Assembly (NCBI GenBank): GCA_964019135.1
Contig: OZ025255.1
Coordinates: forward strand, 6,944,001 to 7,008,000
Length of the DNA stretch: 64,000 nucleotides
From: Arenicola marina
Lineage: Eukaryota > Annelida > Polychaeta > Arenicolidae
Direction: 5' to 3'
Shown here: positions 46,255-58,800 of the stretch, piece after piece
Layout: the number at the start of each line of letters is the position of its first letter
How positions within the stretch are numbered: position 1 is the first letter of the stretch
Program-made: the position numbers and the translations under genes
The notes under the pieces: generated by a model
The model's database searches: none
What the model was told of the DNA's origin: nothing
Seen by the model: the letters and a program-made list of their open reading frames with translations, nothing else

Positions 46255-48180
46255 ACAGTTGTGGGCGCTGTGGGTCGGTGACAGCTGTGGGCTCGGGCTG
46301 TGGGTCGGTGACAGCTGTGGGCTCGGGCTGTGGGTCGGTGACAGCTGTGGGCTCGGGCTGTGGGGCGGTGACAGCTGTGGGCTCGGGCTGTGGGGCGGTG
46401 ACAGCTGTGGGCTCGGGCTGTGGGGCGGTGACAGCTGTGGGCTCGGGCTGTGGGGCGGTGACAGCTGTGGGCTCGGGCTGTGGGGCGGTGACAGCTGTGG
46501 GCTTGGGCTGTGGGGCGGTGACAGCTGTGGGCTCGGGCTGTGAGGCGGTGACAGCTGTGGGCTCGGGCTGTGGGGCGGTGACAGCTGTGGGCTCGGGCTG
46601 TGGGGCGGTGACAGCTGTGGGCTCGGGCTGTGGGGCGGTGACAGCTGTGGGCTCGGGCTGTGGGGCGGTGACAGCTGTGGGCTTGGGCTGTGGGGCGGTG
46701 ACAGCTGTGGGCTCGGGCTGTGGGGCGGTGACAGCTGTGGGCTCGGGCTGTGGGGCGGTGACAGCTGTGGGCTCGGGCTGTGGGGCGGTGACAGCTGTGG
46801 GCTTGGGCTGTGGGGCGGTGACAGCTGTGGGCTCGGGCTGTGGGGCTGTGACAGCTGTGGGCTCGGGCTGTGGGACGGTGACAGCTGTGGGCTTGGGCTG
46901 TGGGTCGGTGACAGCTGTGGGCTCGGGCTGTGGGGCGGTGACAGCTGTGGGCTCGGGCTGTGGGGCGGTGACAGCTGTGGGCTCGGGCTGTGGGGCGGTA
47001 ACAGCTGTGGGCTCGGGCTGTGGGGCGGTGACAGCTGTGGGCTCGGGCTGTGGGGCGGTGACAGCTGTGGGCTTGGGCTGTGGGGCGGTGACAGCTGTGG
47101 GCTCGGGCTGTGGGGCTGTGACAGCTGTGGGCTCGGGCTGTGGGACGGTGACAGCTGTGGGCTTGGGCTGTGGGGCGGTGACAGCTGTGGGCTCGGGCTG
47201 TGGGGCGGTGACAGCTGTGGGCTCGGGCTGTGGGGCGGTGACAGCTGTGGGCTCGGGCTGTGGGGCGGTGACAGCTGTGGGCTCGGGCTGTGGGGCGGTG
47301 ACAGCTGTGGGCTCGGGCTGTGGGGCGGTGACAGCTGTGGGCTCGGGCTGTGGGGCGGTAACAGCTGTGGGCTTGGGCTGTGACAGCTGTGGGCTCGGGC
47401 TGTGGGGCTGTGACAGCTGTGGGCTCGGGCTGTGGGACGGTGACAGCTGTGGGCTCGGGCTGTGACAGCTGTGGGCTCGGGCTGTGGGGCGGTGACAGCT
47501 GTGGGCTCGGGCTGTGGGGCGGTGACAGCTGTGGGCTTGGGGTGTGACAGCTGTGGGCTCGGGCTGTGGGGCGGTGACAGATGTGGGCTCGGGCTGTGAC
47601 AGCTGTGGGCTCGGGCTGTGGAGCGGTGACAGCTGTGGGCTCGGGCTGTGACAGCTGTGGGCTTGGGCTGTGGGGCGGTGACAGCTGTGGGCGCGGGGTG
47701 TGGGGCGGTGACAGCTGTGGGCTCGGGCTGTGGGGCGGTGACAGCTATGGGCTCGGACCGTGGGGCGGTGGCAGCTGTGGGCTCGGGCTGTGGGGCGGTG
47801 ACAGCTGTGGGCTCGGGCTGTGGGGTGGTGACAGCTGTGGGCTCGGGCTGTGGAGCGGTGACAGCTGTGGGCTCGGGCTGTGACAGCTATGGGCTCGGGC
47901 TGTGGGGCGGTGACAGCTGTGGGCTCGGGCTGTGACAGCTGTGGGGCGGTGACAGCTGTGGGCTCGGGCGGTGGGGTGGTGACAGCTGTGGGCTCGGGCT
48001 GTGACAGCTGTGGGCTCGGGCTGTGACAGCTATGGGCTCGGGCTGTGGGGCGGTGACAGCTGTGGGATCGGGCTGTGACAGCTGTGGGCTCGGGCGGTGA
48101 CACCTATGGGCTCGGGCTGTGACAGCTGTGGGCTCGGGCTGTGACAGCTGTGGGCTCGGGCTGTGGGGCGGTGACAGCGC
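46255..48180. repeat. 30-bp minisatellite, about 64 copies
   Basis: The unit is GGTGACAGCTGTGGGCTCGG followed by GCTGTGGGGC. It is strictly 30 bp to about 47380, then interspersed with 22-bp deletion units. All frames are free of stops in the common unit. The minus strand therefore shows a 644-codon frame of PQPEPTAVTA repeats, which I do not call a gene: there is no non-repeat domain, and the deletion units shift the frame without selection against it. Confidence 0.97.
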
Positions 48181-48239
48181 AGCGTCTGCCCTGGGTTAGC
48201 AGGGCTGTGCGGTAGAGGGGGGGGGGGTGTTCAGCCACT

Positions 48240-48341
48240 GTCACATCCGATGGGTGGACACCAATAATAGACAACACGCTGATTCTGCCTGTCACATCCG
48301 ATGGGTGGACACCAATAATAGACAACAGGCTGATTCTGCCT
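48240..48341. repeat. 51-bp repeat, 2 copies (left part of an interrupted array)
   Basis: The unit contains TCACATCCGATGGGTGGACA, CCAATAATAGACAACA and CTGATTCTGCCT. The same unit resumes at 48632-48760 after about 290 unrelated bases. Confidence 0.93.
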
Positions 48342-48419
48342 AACCATTCCTAATCTCTATGTTTCATATGCTATGTGAAATCCAAATTATTATCTAATTT
48401 ACTTCACATTGTAATATGT

Positions 48420-48521
48420 TTTTAAATAATAGGACATATGTCCAACTCATGTAAAGACATGTATACAACAATTTTACGGTTAATTTCTTGAAGATATGAA
48501 CATTCATTTTGGCTTGCCATA
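48420..48521. mobile_element. Right end of a TATGGCAAGCC element (fragment)
   Basis: The sequence has GGACATATGTCCAACTCATG and ends CATTTTGGCTTGCCATA, matching the terminal repeat of the 39493-41483 element. No left end is visible, so the left boundary is a guess. Confidence 0.6.
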
Positions 48522-48577
48522 GCATCTGCACGACCACTGGCGCTCGACCAATCACGGAGGCTTAAAAATTACTAGTG

Positions 48578-48624
48578 ACCGGCCTAGTATGCTGCGAGCA
48601 GCTCTAGGCCGGTTCCCAGCCTAA
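48578..48624 (+). mobile_element. Possible Helitron-type 3' end
   Basis: A perfect 10-bp stem (ACCGGCCTAG / CTAGGCCGGT, 48578-48587 and 48604-48613) is followed seven bases later by CTAA and then T. A hairpin close to a CTRR end before T is the hallmark of Helitron 3' termini. No matching 5' TC end was found, so this is tentative. Confidence 0.3.
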
Positions 48625-48631
48625 TTCTGCC

Positions 48632-48760
48632 TGTCACATCCGATGGGTGGATACCAATAATAGACAACACGCTGATTCTGCCTGCCACATCCGATGGGTG
48701 GACACCAATAATAGACAACACGCTGATTCTGCCTGCCACATCCGATGGGTGGACACCAAT
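48632..48760. repeat. 51-bp repeat, about 2.5 copies (right part of an interrupted array)
   Basis: Continuation of the 48240-48341 array after the interruption. Confidence 0.93.
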
Positions 48761-49497
48761 AAAACGCAATACGTACTTGTGGGAGATACCTCCGTTTATT
48801 TGGCCGTGTTTTGGGCTAGTGATGAACAATCACCGTCACAACAACGGACCGTCACACACGAACAGCAGCACTCTTCCCCGCCAGGTGGCGGCATCACGAG
48901 AGAGCGGCGCTCGACAGGTACAATGGGTAGCGGCTCTCTCGTCACATAAAAGTACACATATTCAGGCAGCTGCGCCAGTACAGCCTACAGTGGTGGATGG
49001 AACAATCATCGAACTTGATTTAACAAATCAAAATGATATAGTTTACGACAAAGCTGCCCTCTTTCACTGGTCCACCGGCTGTTGCCGAGATCCATGGTTA
49101 TATAGAAGACAAAGCTGACGTGGGCGTGGTGCAGGCGGCTGGGTGTAAGGAAGCCTAGCAACGGGCTCCAAAAACGACGGATAGCTCATCGGGAATGTAG
49201 AATGAAATATCTCGCTACAGTGTAGGCTCCGGGAAATATAGGCAATATGCAAAACGATCCTTCTCTTTGAATTTGCCGCATGGATAAATAGAATGTCAGA
49301 CTTGCCGCGTGATTTACCACGCAATAGACATGTACAAATGCACATACATGAATATAAACAACATTATAATCACGTTCAGACTAAACAAATATTCATTGTC
49401 AAAGATGTGGTCTAAACACTGAACAATTGTTATCCCAGTGTTTCACATTACTCTACAAACCAAAGTGAGTGACTCTATCGCCGATACTTGCGACCTT
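48761..49497. other. Spacer, no gene recognised
   Basis: Overlapping open frames on both strands match nothing I recognise. No repeat ends seen. Confidence 0.3.
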
Positions 49498-52400
49498 TGC
49501 ACGGCGAGTCAGTGATAATCAGATGTCCGTGACCAGACATTGTCACGGCGAGTCAGTGATAATCAGATGTCCGTGACCAGACATTGGCACGGCGAGCCAG
49601 TGATAACCAGATGTCCGTGACCAGACATTGGCACGGCGAGCCAGTGATAACCAGATGTCCGTGACCAGACATTGGCACGGCGAGCCAGTGATAACCAGAT
49701 GTCGGTGACCAGACATTGGCACGGCGAGCCAGTGATAACCAGATGTCGGTGACCAGACATTGTCACGGCGAGCCAGTGATAACCAGATGTCGGTGACCAG
49801 ACATTGTCACGGCGAGCCACTGATAACCAGATGTCCGTGACCAGACATTGGCACGGCGAGCCAGTAATAACCAGATGTCCGTGACCAGACATTGTCACGG
49901 CGAGCCACTGATAACCAGATGTCGGTGACTAGACATTGGCACGGCGAGCCAGTGATAACCAGATGTCCGTGACCAGACATTGGCACGGCGAGCCAGTGAT
50001 AACCAGATGTCGGTGACCAGACATTGGCACGGCGAGCCAGTGATAACCAGATGTCGGTGACCAGACATTGTCACGGCGAGCCACTGATAACCAGATGTCC
50101 GTGACCAGACATTGTCACGGCGAGCCAGTGATAACCAGATGTCCGTGACCAGACATTGTCACGGCGAGCCAGTGATAACCAGATGTCCGTGACCAGACAT
50201 TGGCACGGCGAGCCAGTGATAACCAGATGTGCGTGACCAGATATTGTCACGGCGAGCCAGTGATAACCAGATGTCGGTGACCAGACATTGGCACGGCGAG
50301 CCAGTGATAACCAGATGTCCGTGACCAGACATTGGCACGGCGAGCCAGTGATAACCAGATGTCGGTGACCAGACATTGGCACGGCGAGCCAGTGATAACC
50401 AGATGTCGGTGACCAGACATTGGCACGGCGAGTCAGTGATAACCAGATGTCGGTGACCAGACATTGGCACGGCGAGCCATTGATAACCAGATGTCCGTGA
50501 CCAGACATTGCACGGCGAGTCAGTGATAACCAGATGTCCGTGACCAGACATTGGCACGGCGAGCCAGTAATAACCAGATGTCCGTGACCAGACATTGTCA
50601 CGGCGAGCCACTGATAACCAGATGTCGGTGACTAGACATTGGCACGGCGAGCCAGTGATAACCAGATGTCCGTGACCAGACATTGGCACGGCGAGCCAGT
50701 GATAACCAGATGTCGGTGACCAGACATTGGCACGGCGAGCCAGTGATAACCAGATGTCGGTGACCAGACATTGTCACGGCGAGCCACTGATAACCAGATG
50801 TCCGTGACCAGACATTGTCACGGCGAGCCAGTGATAACCAGATGTCCGTGACCAGACATTGGCACGTCGAGCCAGTGATAACCAGATGTGCGTGACCAGA
50901 TATTGTCACGGCGAGCCAGTGATAACCAGATGTCGGTGACCAGACATTGGCACGGCGAGCCAGTGATAACCAGATGTCCGTGACCAGACATTGGCACGGC
51001 GAGCCAGTGATAACCAGATGTGCGTGACCAGACATTGTCACGGCGAGCCAGTGATAACCAGATGTCCGTGACCAGACATTGTCACGGCGAGCCAGTGATA
51101 ACCAGATGTCGGTGACCAGACATTGTCACGGCGAGCCAGTGATAACCAGATGTCCGTGACCAGACATTGTCACGGCGAGCCAGTGATAACCAGATGTCGG
51201 TGACCAGACATTGGCACGGCGAGCCAGTGATAACCAGATGTCCGTGACCAGACATTGTCACGGCGAGCCAGTGATAACCAGATGTCCGTGACCAGACATT
51301 GTCACGGCGAGCCAGTGATAACCAGATGTCCGTGACCAGACATTGGCACGGCGAGCCAGTGATAACCAGATGTGCGTGACCAGATATTGTCACGGCGAGC
51401 CAGTGATAACCAGATGTCGGTGACCAGACATTGGCACGGCGAGCCAGTGATAACCAGATGTCCGTGACCAGACATTGGCACGGCGAGCCAGTGATAACCA
51501 GATGTCGGTGACCAGACATTGGCACGGCGAGCCAGTGATAACCAGATGTCGGTGACCAGACATTGGCACGGCGAGTCAGTGATAACCAGATGTCGGTGAC
51601 CAGACATTGGCACGGCGAGCCATTGATAACCAGATGTCCGTGACCAGACATTGCACGGCGAGTCAGTGATAACCAGATGTCCGTGACCAGACATTGGCAC
51701 GGCGAGCCAGTAATAACCAGATGTCCGTGACCAGACATTGTCACGGCGAGCCACTGATAACCAGATGTCGGTGACTAGACATTGGCACGGCGAGCCAGTG
51801 ATAACCAGATGTCCGTGACCAGACATTGGCACGGCGAGCCAGTGATAACCAGATGTCGGTGACCAGACATTGGCACGGCGAGCCAGTGATAACCAGATGT
51901 CGGTGACCAGACATTGTCACGGCGAGCCACTGATAACCAGATGTCCGTGACCAGACATTGTCACGGCGAGCCAGTGATAACCAGATGTCCGTGACCAGAC
52001 ATTGGCACGTCGAGCCAGTGATAACCAGATGTGCGTGACCAGATATTGTCACGGCGAGCCAGTGATAACCAGATGTCGGTGACCAGACATTGGCACGGCG
52101 AGCCAGTGATAACCAGATGTCCGTGACCAGACATTGGCACGGCGAGCCAGTGATAACCAGATGTGCGTGACCAGACATTGTCACGGCGAGCCAGTGATAA
52201 CCAGATGTCCGTGACCAGACATTGTCACGGCGAGCCAGTGATAACCAGATGTCGGTGACCAGACATTGTCACGGCGAGCCAGTGATAACCAGATGTCCGT
52301 GACCAGACATTGTCACGGCGAGCCAGTGATAACCAGATGTCGGTGACCAGACATTGGCACGGCGAGCCAGTGATAACCAGATGTCCGTGACCAGACATTG

Positions 52401-53229
52401 TCACGGCGAGCCAGTGATAACCAGATGTCCGTGACCAGACATTGTCACGGCGAGCCAGTGATAACCAGATGTCCGTGACCAGACATTGGCACGGCGAGCC
52501 AGTGATAACCAGATGTGCGTGACCAGACATTGTCACGGCGAGCCAGTGATAACCAGATGTCCGTGACCAGACATTGTCACGGCGAGCCAGTGATAACCAG
52601 ATGTCCGTGACCAGACATTGTCACGGCGAGCCAGTGATAACCAGATGTCCGTGACCAGACATTGTCACGGCGAGCCAGTGATAACCAGATGTCCGTGACC
52701 AGACATTGCCACGGCGAGCCAGTGATAACCAGATGTCCGTGACCAGACATTGTCACGGCGAGCCACTGATAACCAGATGTCCGTGACCAGACATTGTCAC
52801 GGCGAGCCAGTGATAACCAGATTTCCGTGACCAGACATTGTCACGGCGAGCCAGTGATAACCAGATGTCCGTGACCAGACATTGGCACGGCGAGCCAGTG
52901 ATAACCAGATGTCCGTGACCAGACATTGTCACGGCGAGCCAGTGATAACCAGATGTCCGTGACCAGACATTGTCACGGCGAGCCAGTGATAACCAGATTT
53001 CCGTGACCAGACATTGTCACGGCGAGCCAGTGATAACCAGATTTCCGTGACCAGACATTGTCACGGCGAGCCAGTGATAACCAGATGTCCGTGACCAGAC
53101 ATTGGCACGGCGAGCCAGTGATAACCAGATGTCCGTGACCAGACATTGTCACGGCGAGCCAGTGATAACCAGATGTCCGTGACCAGACATTGGCACGGCG
53201 AGCCAGTGATAACCAGATGTCCGTGACTA
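49498..53229. repeat. 44-bp minisatellite, about 85 copies, with a 1143-bp higher-order repeat
   Basis: The unit contains CACGGCGAGCCAGTGATAAC, CAGATGTC(C/G)GTGACCAG and ACATTG(T/G). A marker unit with CCAGTAATAA occurs at 49861, 50564 and 51707. The spacings are 703 (16 units minus 1 base) and 1143 (26 units minus 1 base). Between about 50100 and 52515 every variant recurs 1143 bases later, including a unit with a one-base deletion and one with GTGCGTGACCAGATATTG. The array lies just downstream of the ARNT 3' UTR. Confidence 0.97.
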
Positions 53230-53483
53230 CTGCGTTGCCACGGCGTGACGCGGAACCTTCCGGGAAGTCAGCAGAGACAGGCAATCTGCTCTCCAACTAT
53301 TGCATGAATGGTTTTCCTCCCTATGATACATATACATATATATTGGACATTACTTTACTTTATACACAACACAATGAAGTTAATACATGCAGTCATTCAA
53401 ATGATCTGTCTTTGGTGATGAATTCATGTTGCTGATGAAATTCCATTAGAAATGAGCATTAATTAACATGATAAAGATAGAAA
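53230..53483 (-). other. Probable ARNT 3' UTR
   Basis: Unique AT-rich sequence between the ARNT stop codon and the 44-bp array. No canonical AATAAA was seen on the minus strand, so the transcript may end further downstream, inside or beyond the array. Confidence 0.4.
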
Positions 53484-55841
53484 TCAGTCCGTGAAATTCT
53501 CGAACATTCCCGATAGGTCACTGAACTCAGTGCCAGAATTGTCGAGCATACGCAGAACGTTAGAAAACTCCTCTTGCGTCCCATGGCCCCCGCCCCCCGC
53601 CGACCCTCCCGCGTGAGGTTGGCTGTGGGCTGCGCGCGCGGCGTGCTGCTGTGGCGCCCCCTGGCTGTGTTGTTGGGAGGCGTCCGCTGCTCCTGGTTGG
53701 GGTTGCCACTGGGGCCACACGGCGGGCTGGGAGTAGGACCCCTGGCTCCCTGACGACACCCCGGCCGCCACCCCCGCGCCCAGCTGCGTGTACGTGGGCG
53801 CCACTGAAACAAAGGAACAGTCCACATGTAACGTGTACACCACAGGGTACACCAGAGGGTAAACCAGACAATGTAACATCTCTCATACACTCAACAGTCC
53901 ACATGTAACGTGTACACCACAGGGTACACCAGAGGGTACACCAGACAATGTGACATCTCTCATACACTCAACAGTCCACATGTAACGTGTACACCACAGG
54001 GTACACCAGAGGGTACACCAGACAATGTGACATCTCTCATACACTCAACAGTCCATATGTAACGTGTACACCACAGGGTACACCAGAGGGTACACCAGAC
54101 AATGTGACATCTCTCATACACTCAACAGTCCACATGTAATGTGTACACCACAGGGTACACCAGATGGTACACCAGACAATGTGACATCTCTCATACACTC
54201 AACAGTCCATATGTAACGTGTACACCACAGGGTACACCAGAGGGTACACTAGACAATGTGACATCTCTCATACACTCAACAGTCCACATGTAACGTGTAC
54301 ATCACAGGGTACACCAGAGGGTACACCAGACAATGTGACATCTCTCATACACTCAACAGTCCACATGTAACGTGTACACCACAGGGTAGACCAGAGGGTA
54401 CACCAGACAATGTGACATCTCTCAAACACTCAACAGTCCACATGTAACGTGTACACCACAGGGTACACCAGAGGGTACACCAGACAATGTGACATCTCTC
54501 ATACACTCAACAGTCCACATGTAACGTGTACACCACAGGGTAGACCAGAGGGTACACCAGACAATGTGATATCTCTCATACACTCAACAGTCCACATGTA
54601 ACGTGTACACCACAGGGTACACCAGAGGGTACACCAGACAATGTGACATCTCTCATACACTCAACAGTCCACATGTAACGTGTACACCACAGGGTACACC
54701 AGAGGGTACACCAGACAATGTGACATCTCTCATACACTCAACAGTCCACATGTAACGTGTACACCACAGGGTACACCAGAGGGTACACCAGACAATGTGA
54801 CATCTCTCATACACTCAACAGTCCACATGTAACGTGTACACCACAGGGTACACCAGAGGGTACACCAGACAATGTGACATCTCTCATACACTCAACAGTC
54901 CACATGTAACGTGTACACCACAGGGTACACCAGAGGGTACACCAGACAATGTGACATCTCTCATACACTCAACAGTCCACATGTAACGTGTACACCACAG
55001 GGTACACCAGAGGGTACACCAGACAATGTGACATCTCTCATACACTCAACAGTCCACATGTAACGTGTACACCACAGGGTAGACCAGAGTGTACACCAGA
55101 CAATGTGACATCTCTCATACACTCAACAGTCCACATGTAACGTGTACACCACAGGGTAGACCAGAGGATAACCAGACAATGTGACATCTCTCATACACTC
55201 AACAGTCCACATGTAACGTGTACACCACAGGGTACACCAGAGGGTAGACCAGACAATGTGACATCTCTCATACACTCAACAGTCCACATGTAACGTGTAC
55301 ACCACAGGGTAGACCAGAGGATAACCAGACAATGTGACATCTCTCATACACTCAACAGTCGACATGTAACGTGTACACCACAGGGTAGACCAGAGGATAA
55401 CCAGACAATGTGACATCGTTCATACACTTGGGTTTGGATTAAACATGCCTCAAATGCAGACACCAGGGTTCGAACCTATGACCTGTTGGTCTGCAGCTCA
55501 GCCTGCTTTCAGACTTAGATGGAGAGGTTTTTCGGGGGAGAGAGACAAACGTGCATCGTTAAGGCAATTCAAGAAACACTATAACTAACCTGGTGAGCTG
55601 CCCGAGCCGGGGCTGAGCTGTCCATAGCTGGAGACGGGCGCTCCGCCACCCCCGGCACCCCCGCCCCCCGCGCCGCTGTAGCCACTGGCGCGGTACAGCG
55701 AGGTGGGCTGCGGGGGACTGCCACGCTGGGCCAGTGACGTCATGCCCGTGGCGCCCCCTGGCGGGTGGCTCATGGCACTGTTGGGTGTGACGCTCGGGTA
55801 CTTGATGTTGGAGGGCGCGCCGTAGTACATGTCCGGGGCCG
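53484..55841 (-). CDS. ARNT: ARNT (aryl hydrocarbon receptor nuclear translocator), last two coding exons
   Basis: ARNT is the common bHLH-PAS partner of AHR, HIF and SIM in the nucleus. Visible exons are 55590-55841 and 53484-53803. Acceptors are TCGACAG and TTTCAG, the donor is GTTAGT, and phases match. The last exon has SYSQPAVWPQWQPQP, a glutamine-rich stretch, then EEFSNVLRMLDNSGTEFSDL and SGMFENFTD followed by a stop. This matches the conserved ARNT/ARNT2 tail pattern (a WPQWQ block, then F-x-x-x-L-x-M-L and F-x-D-L-x-M-F-x-x-F), part of the C-terminal transactivation region. BMAL proteins end differently. The upstream exon (DMYYGAPSNIKYPSV...) is low-complexity Ser/Pro/Gly. The bHLH and PAS domains must lie beyond 64000. 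ARNT and ARNT2 cannot be separated here; an invertebrate would usually have one gene. Confidence 0.82.
53815..55427. repeat. 77-bp minisatellite filling the last ARNT intron, about 21 copies
   Basis: Units contain CATGTAACGTGTACACCACA, GGGTACACCAGAGGGTACAC, CAGACAATGTGACATCTCTC and ATACACTCAACAGTC. The array begins about 12 bases from the terminal-exon acceptor and occupies most of the 1786-bp intron. Variants (GGGTAGACC, AGAGGATAACC) cluster at the 55 kb end. Confidence 0.96.
55430..55589. other. ARNT intron remainder with a B-box-like word
   Basis: On the minus strand, GGTTCGAACCCTGG resembles a pol III B box, but no A box stands at the right distance. At best it is a remnant of a tRNA-derived repeat. 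Confidence 0.3.
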
Positions 55842-55890
55842 CTGTCGACGAGAAACTCAGGCGTTAGCATGTACACACCTCCTCCCACCA

Positions 55891-58800
55891 TGTCTATGAT
55901 ACGTAAGGCACCACAAGCCTGGCCACAGTCAGTTCAATATGTCTATGATACGTAAGGCACCACAAGCCTGGCCACAGTCAGTTCAATATGTCTATGATAC
56001 GTAAGATACCACAAGCCTGGCCACAGTCAGTTCAATATGTCTATGATACGTTAGGCACCACAAGCCTGGCCACAGTCAGTTCAATATGTCTATGATACGT
56101 TAGGCACCACAAGCCTGGCCACAGTCAGTTCAATATGTCTATGATACGTAAGGCACCACAAGCCTGGCCACAGTCAGTTCAATATGTCTATGATACGTAA
56201 GGTACCACAAGCCTGGCCACAGTCAGTTCAATATGTCTATGATACGTAAGGCACCACAAGCCTGGCCACAGTCAGTTCAATATGTCTATGATACGTAAGG
56301 TACCACAAGCCTGGCCACAGTCAGTTCAATATGTCTATGATACGTAAGGCACCACAAGCCTGGCCACAGTCAGTTCAATATGTCTATGATACGTAAGGTA
56401 CCACAAGCCTGGCCACAGTCAGTTCAATATGTCTATGATACGTAAGGCACCACAAGCCTGGCCACAGTCAGTTCAATATGTCTATGATACGTAAGGCACC
56501 ACAAGCCTGGACACAGTCAGTTCAATATGTCTATGATACGTTAGGCACCACAAGCCTGGCCACAGTCAGTTCAATATGTCTATGATACGTAAGGCACCAC
56601 AAGCCTGGCCACAGTCAGTTCAATATGTCTATGATACGTGAGGCACCACAAGCCTGGCCACAGTCAGTTCAATATGTCTATGATACGTTAGGCACCACAA
56701 GCCTGGCCACAGTCAGTTCAATATGTCTATGATACGTAAGGCACCACAAGCCTGCCCACAGTCAGTTCAATATGTCTATGATACGTAAGGCACCACAAGC
56801 CTGGACACAGTCAGTTCAATATGTCTATGATACGTTAGGCACCACAAGCCTGGCCACAGTCAGTTCAATATGTCTATGATACGTTAGGCACCACAAGCCT
56901 GTCCACAGTCAGTTCAATATGTCTATGATACGTTAGGCACCACAAGCCTGGACACAGTCAGTTCAATATGTCTATGATACGTTAGGCACCACAAGCCTGG
57001 CCACAGTCAGTTCAATATGTCTATGATACGTAAGGCACCACAAGCCTGGCCACAGTCAGTTCAATATGTCTATGATACGTAAAGCACCACAAGCCTGGCC
57101 ACAGTCAGTTCAATATGTCTATGATACGTAAGGCACCACAAGCCTGGCCACAGTCAGTTCAATATGTCTATGATACGTTAGGCACCACAAGCCTGGCCAC
57201 AGTCAGTTCAATATGTCTATGATACGTAAGGCACCACAAGCCTGGCCACAGTCAGTTCAATATGTCTATGATACGTTAGGCACCACAAGCCTGCCCACAG
57301 TCAGTTCAATATGTCTATGATACGTAAGGCACCACAAGCCTGGCCACAGTCAGTTCAATATGTCTATGATACGTAAGGCACCACAAGCCTGGCCACAGTC
57401 AGTTCAATATGTCTATGATACGTTAGGCACCACAAGCCTGGCCACAGTCAGTTCAATATGTCTATGATACGTAAGGCACCACAAGCCTGCCCACAGTCAG
57501 TTCAATATGTCTATGATACGTAAGGCACCACAAGCCTGGCCACAGTCAGTTCAATATGTCTATGATACGTAAGGTACCACAAGCCTGGCCACAGTCAGTT
57601 CAATATGTCTATGATACGTAAGGCACCACAAGCCTGGCCACAGTCAGTTCAATATGTCTATGATACGTAAGGCACCACAAGCCTGGCCACAGTCAGTTCA
57701 ATATGTCTATGATACGTAAGGCACCACAAGCCTGGCCACAGTCAGTTCAATATGTCTATGATACGTAAGGCACCACAAGCCTGGCCACAGTCAGTTCAAT
57801 ATGTCTATGATACGTAAGGCACCACAAGCCTGGCAACAGTCAGTTCAATATGTCTATGATACGTAAGGCACCACAAGCCTGGCCACAGTCAGTTCAATAT
57901 GTCTATGATACGTAAGGCACCACAAGCCTGGCCACAGTCAGTTCAATATGTCTATGATACGTAAGGCACCACAAGCCTGTCCACAGTCAGTTCAATATAT
58001 CTATGATACGTAAGGCACCACAAGCCTGGCCACAGTCAGTTCAATATGTCTATGATACGTAAGGCACCACAAGCCTGGCCACAGTCAGTTCAATATGTCT
58101 ATGATACGTAAGGCACCACAAGCCTGGCCACAGTCAGTTCAATATGTCTATGATACGTAAGGCACCACAAGCCTGGCCACAGTCAGTTCAATATGTCTAT
58201 GATACGTAAGGCACCACAAGCCTGGCCACAGTCAGTTCAATATGTCTATGATACGTAAGGCACCACAAGCCTGGCCACAGTCAGTTCAATATGTCTATGA
58301 TACGTAAGGCACCACAAGCCTGGCCACAGTCAGTTCAATATGTCTATGATACGTAAGGCACCACAAGCCTGGCCACAGTCAGTTCAATATGTCTATGATA
58401 CGTAAGGCACCACAAGCCTGGCCACAGTCAGTTCAATATGTCTATGATACGTAAGGCACCACAAGCCTGGCCACAGTCAGTTCAATATGTCTATGATACG
58501 TAAGGCACCACAAGCCTGGCCACAGTCAGTTCAATATGTCTATGATACGTAAGGCACCACAAGCCTGGCCACAGTCAGTTCAATATGTCTATGATACGTA
58601 AGGCACCACAAGCCTGGCCACAGTCAGTTCAATATGTCTATGATACGTAAGGTACCACAAGCCTGGCCACAGTCAGTTCAATATGTCTATGATACGTAAG
58701 GCACCACAAGCCTGGCCACAGTCAGTTCAATATGTCTATGATACGTAAGGCACCACAAGCCTGGACACAGTCAGTTCAATATGTCTATGATACGTTAGGC

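Noticed and set aside
46169-48103. 644-codon minus-strand frame of PQPEPTAVTA repeats
   Set aside because: It coincides with a 30-bp array that is open in several frames, has no non-repeat domain and includes frame-changing 22-bp units.
49563-53296. Minus-strand frames with SGHGHLVITGSPCQCLV-type repeats
   Set aside because: They are translations of the 44-bp array, with multiple overlapping frames and no unique sequence.
53651-53908. Plus-strand frame over the ARNT terminal exon
   Set aside because: It is the antisense shadow of a GC-rich coding exon and the adjoining minisatellite.
55440-55515. tRNA gene suggested by GGTTCGAACCC on the minus strand
   Set aside because: No A box or pairing acceptor stem at the required distances.
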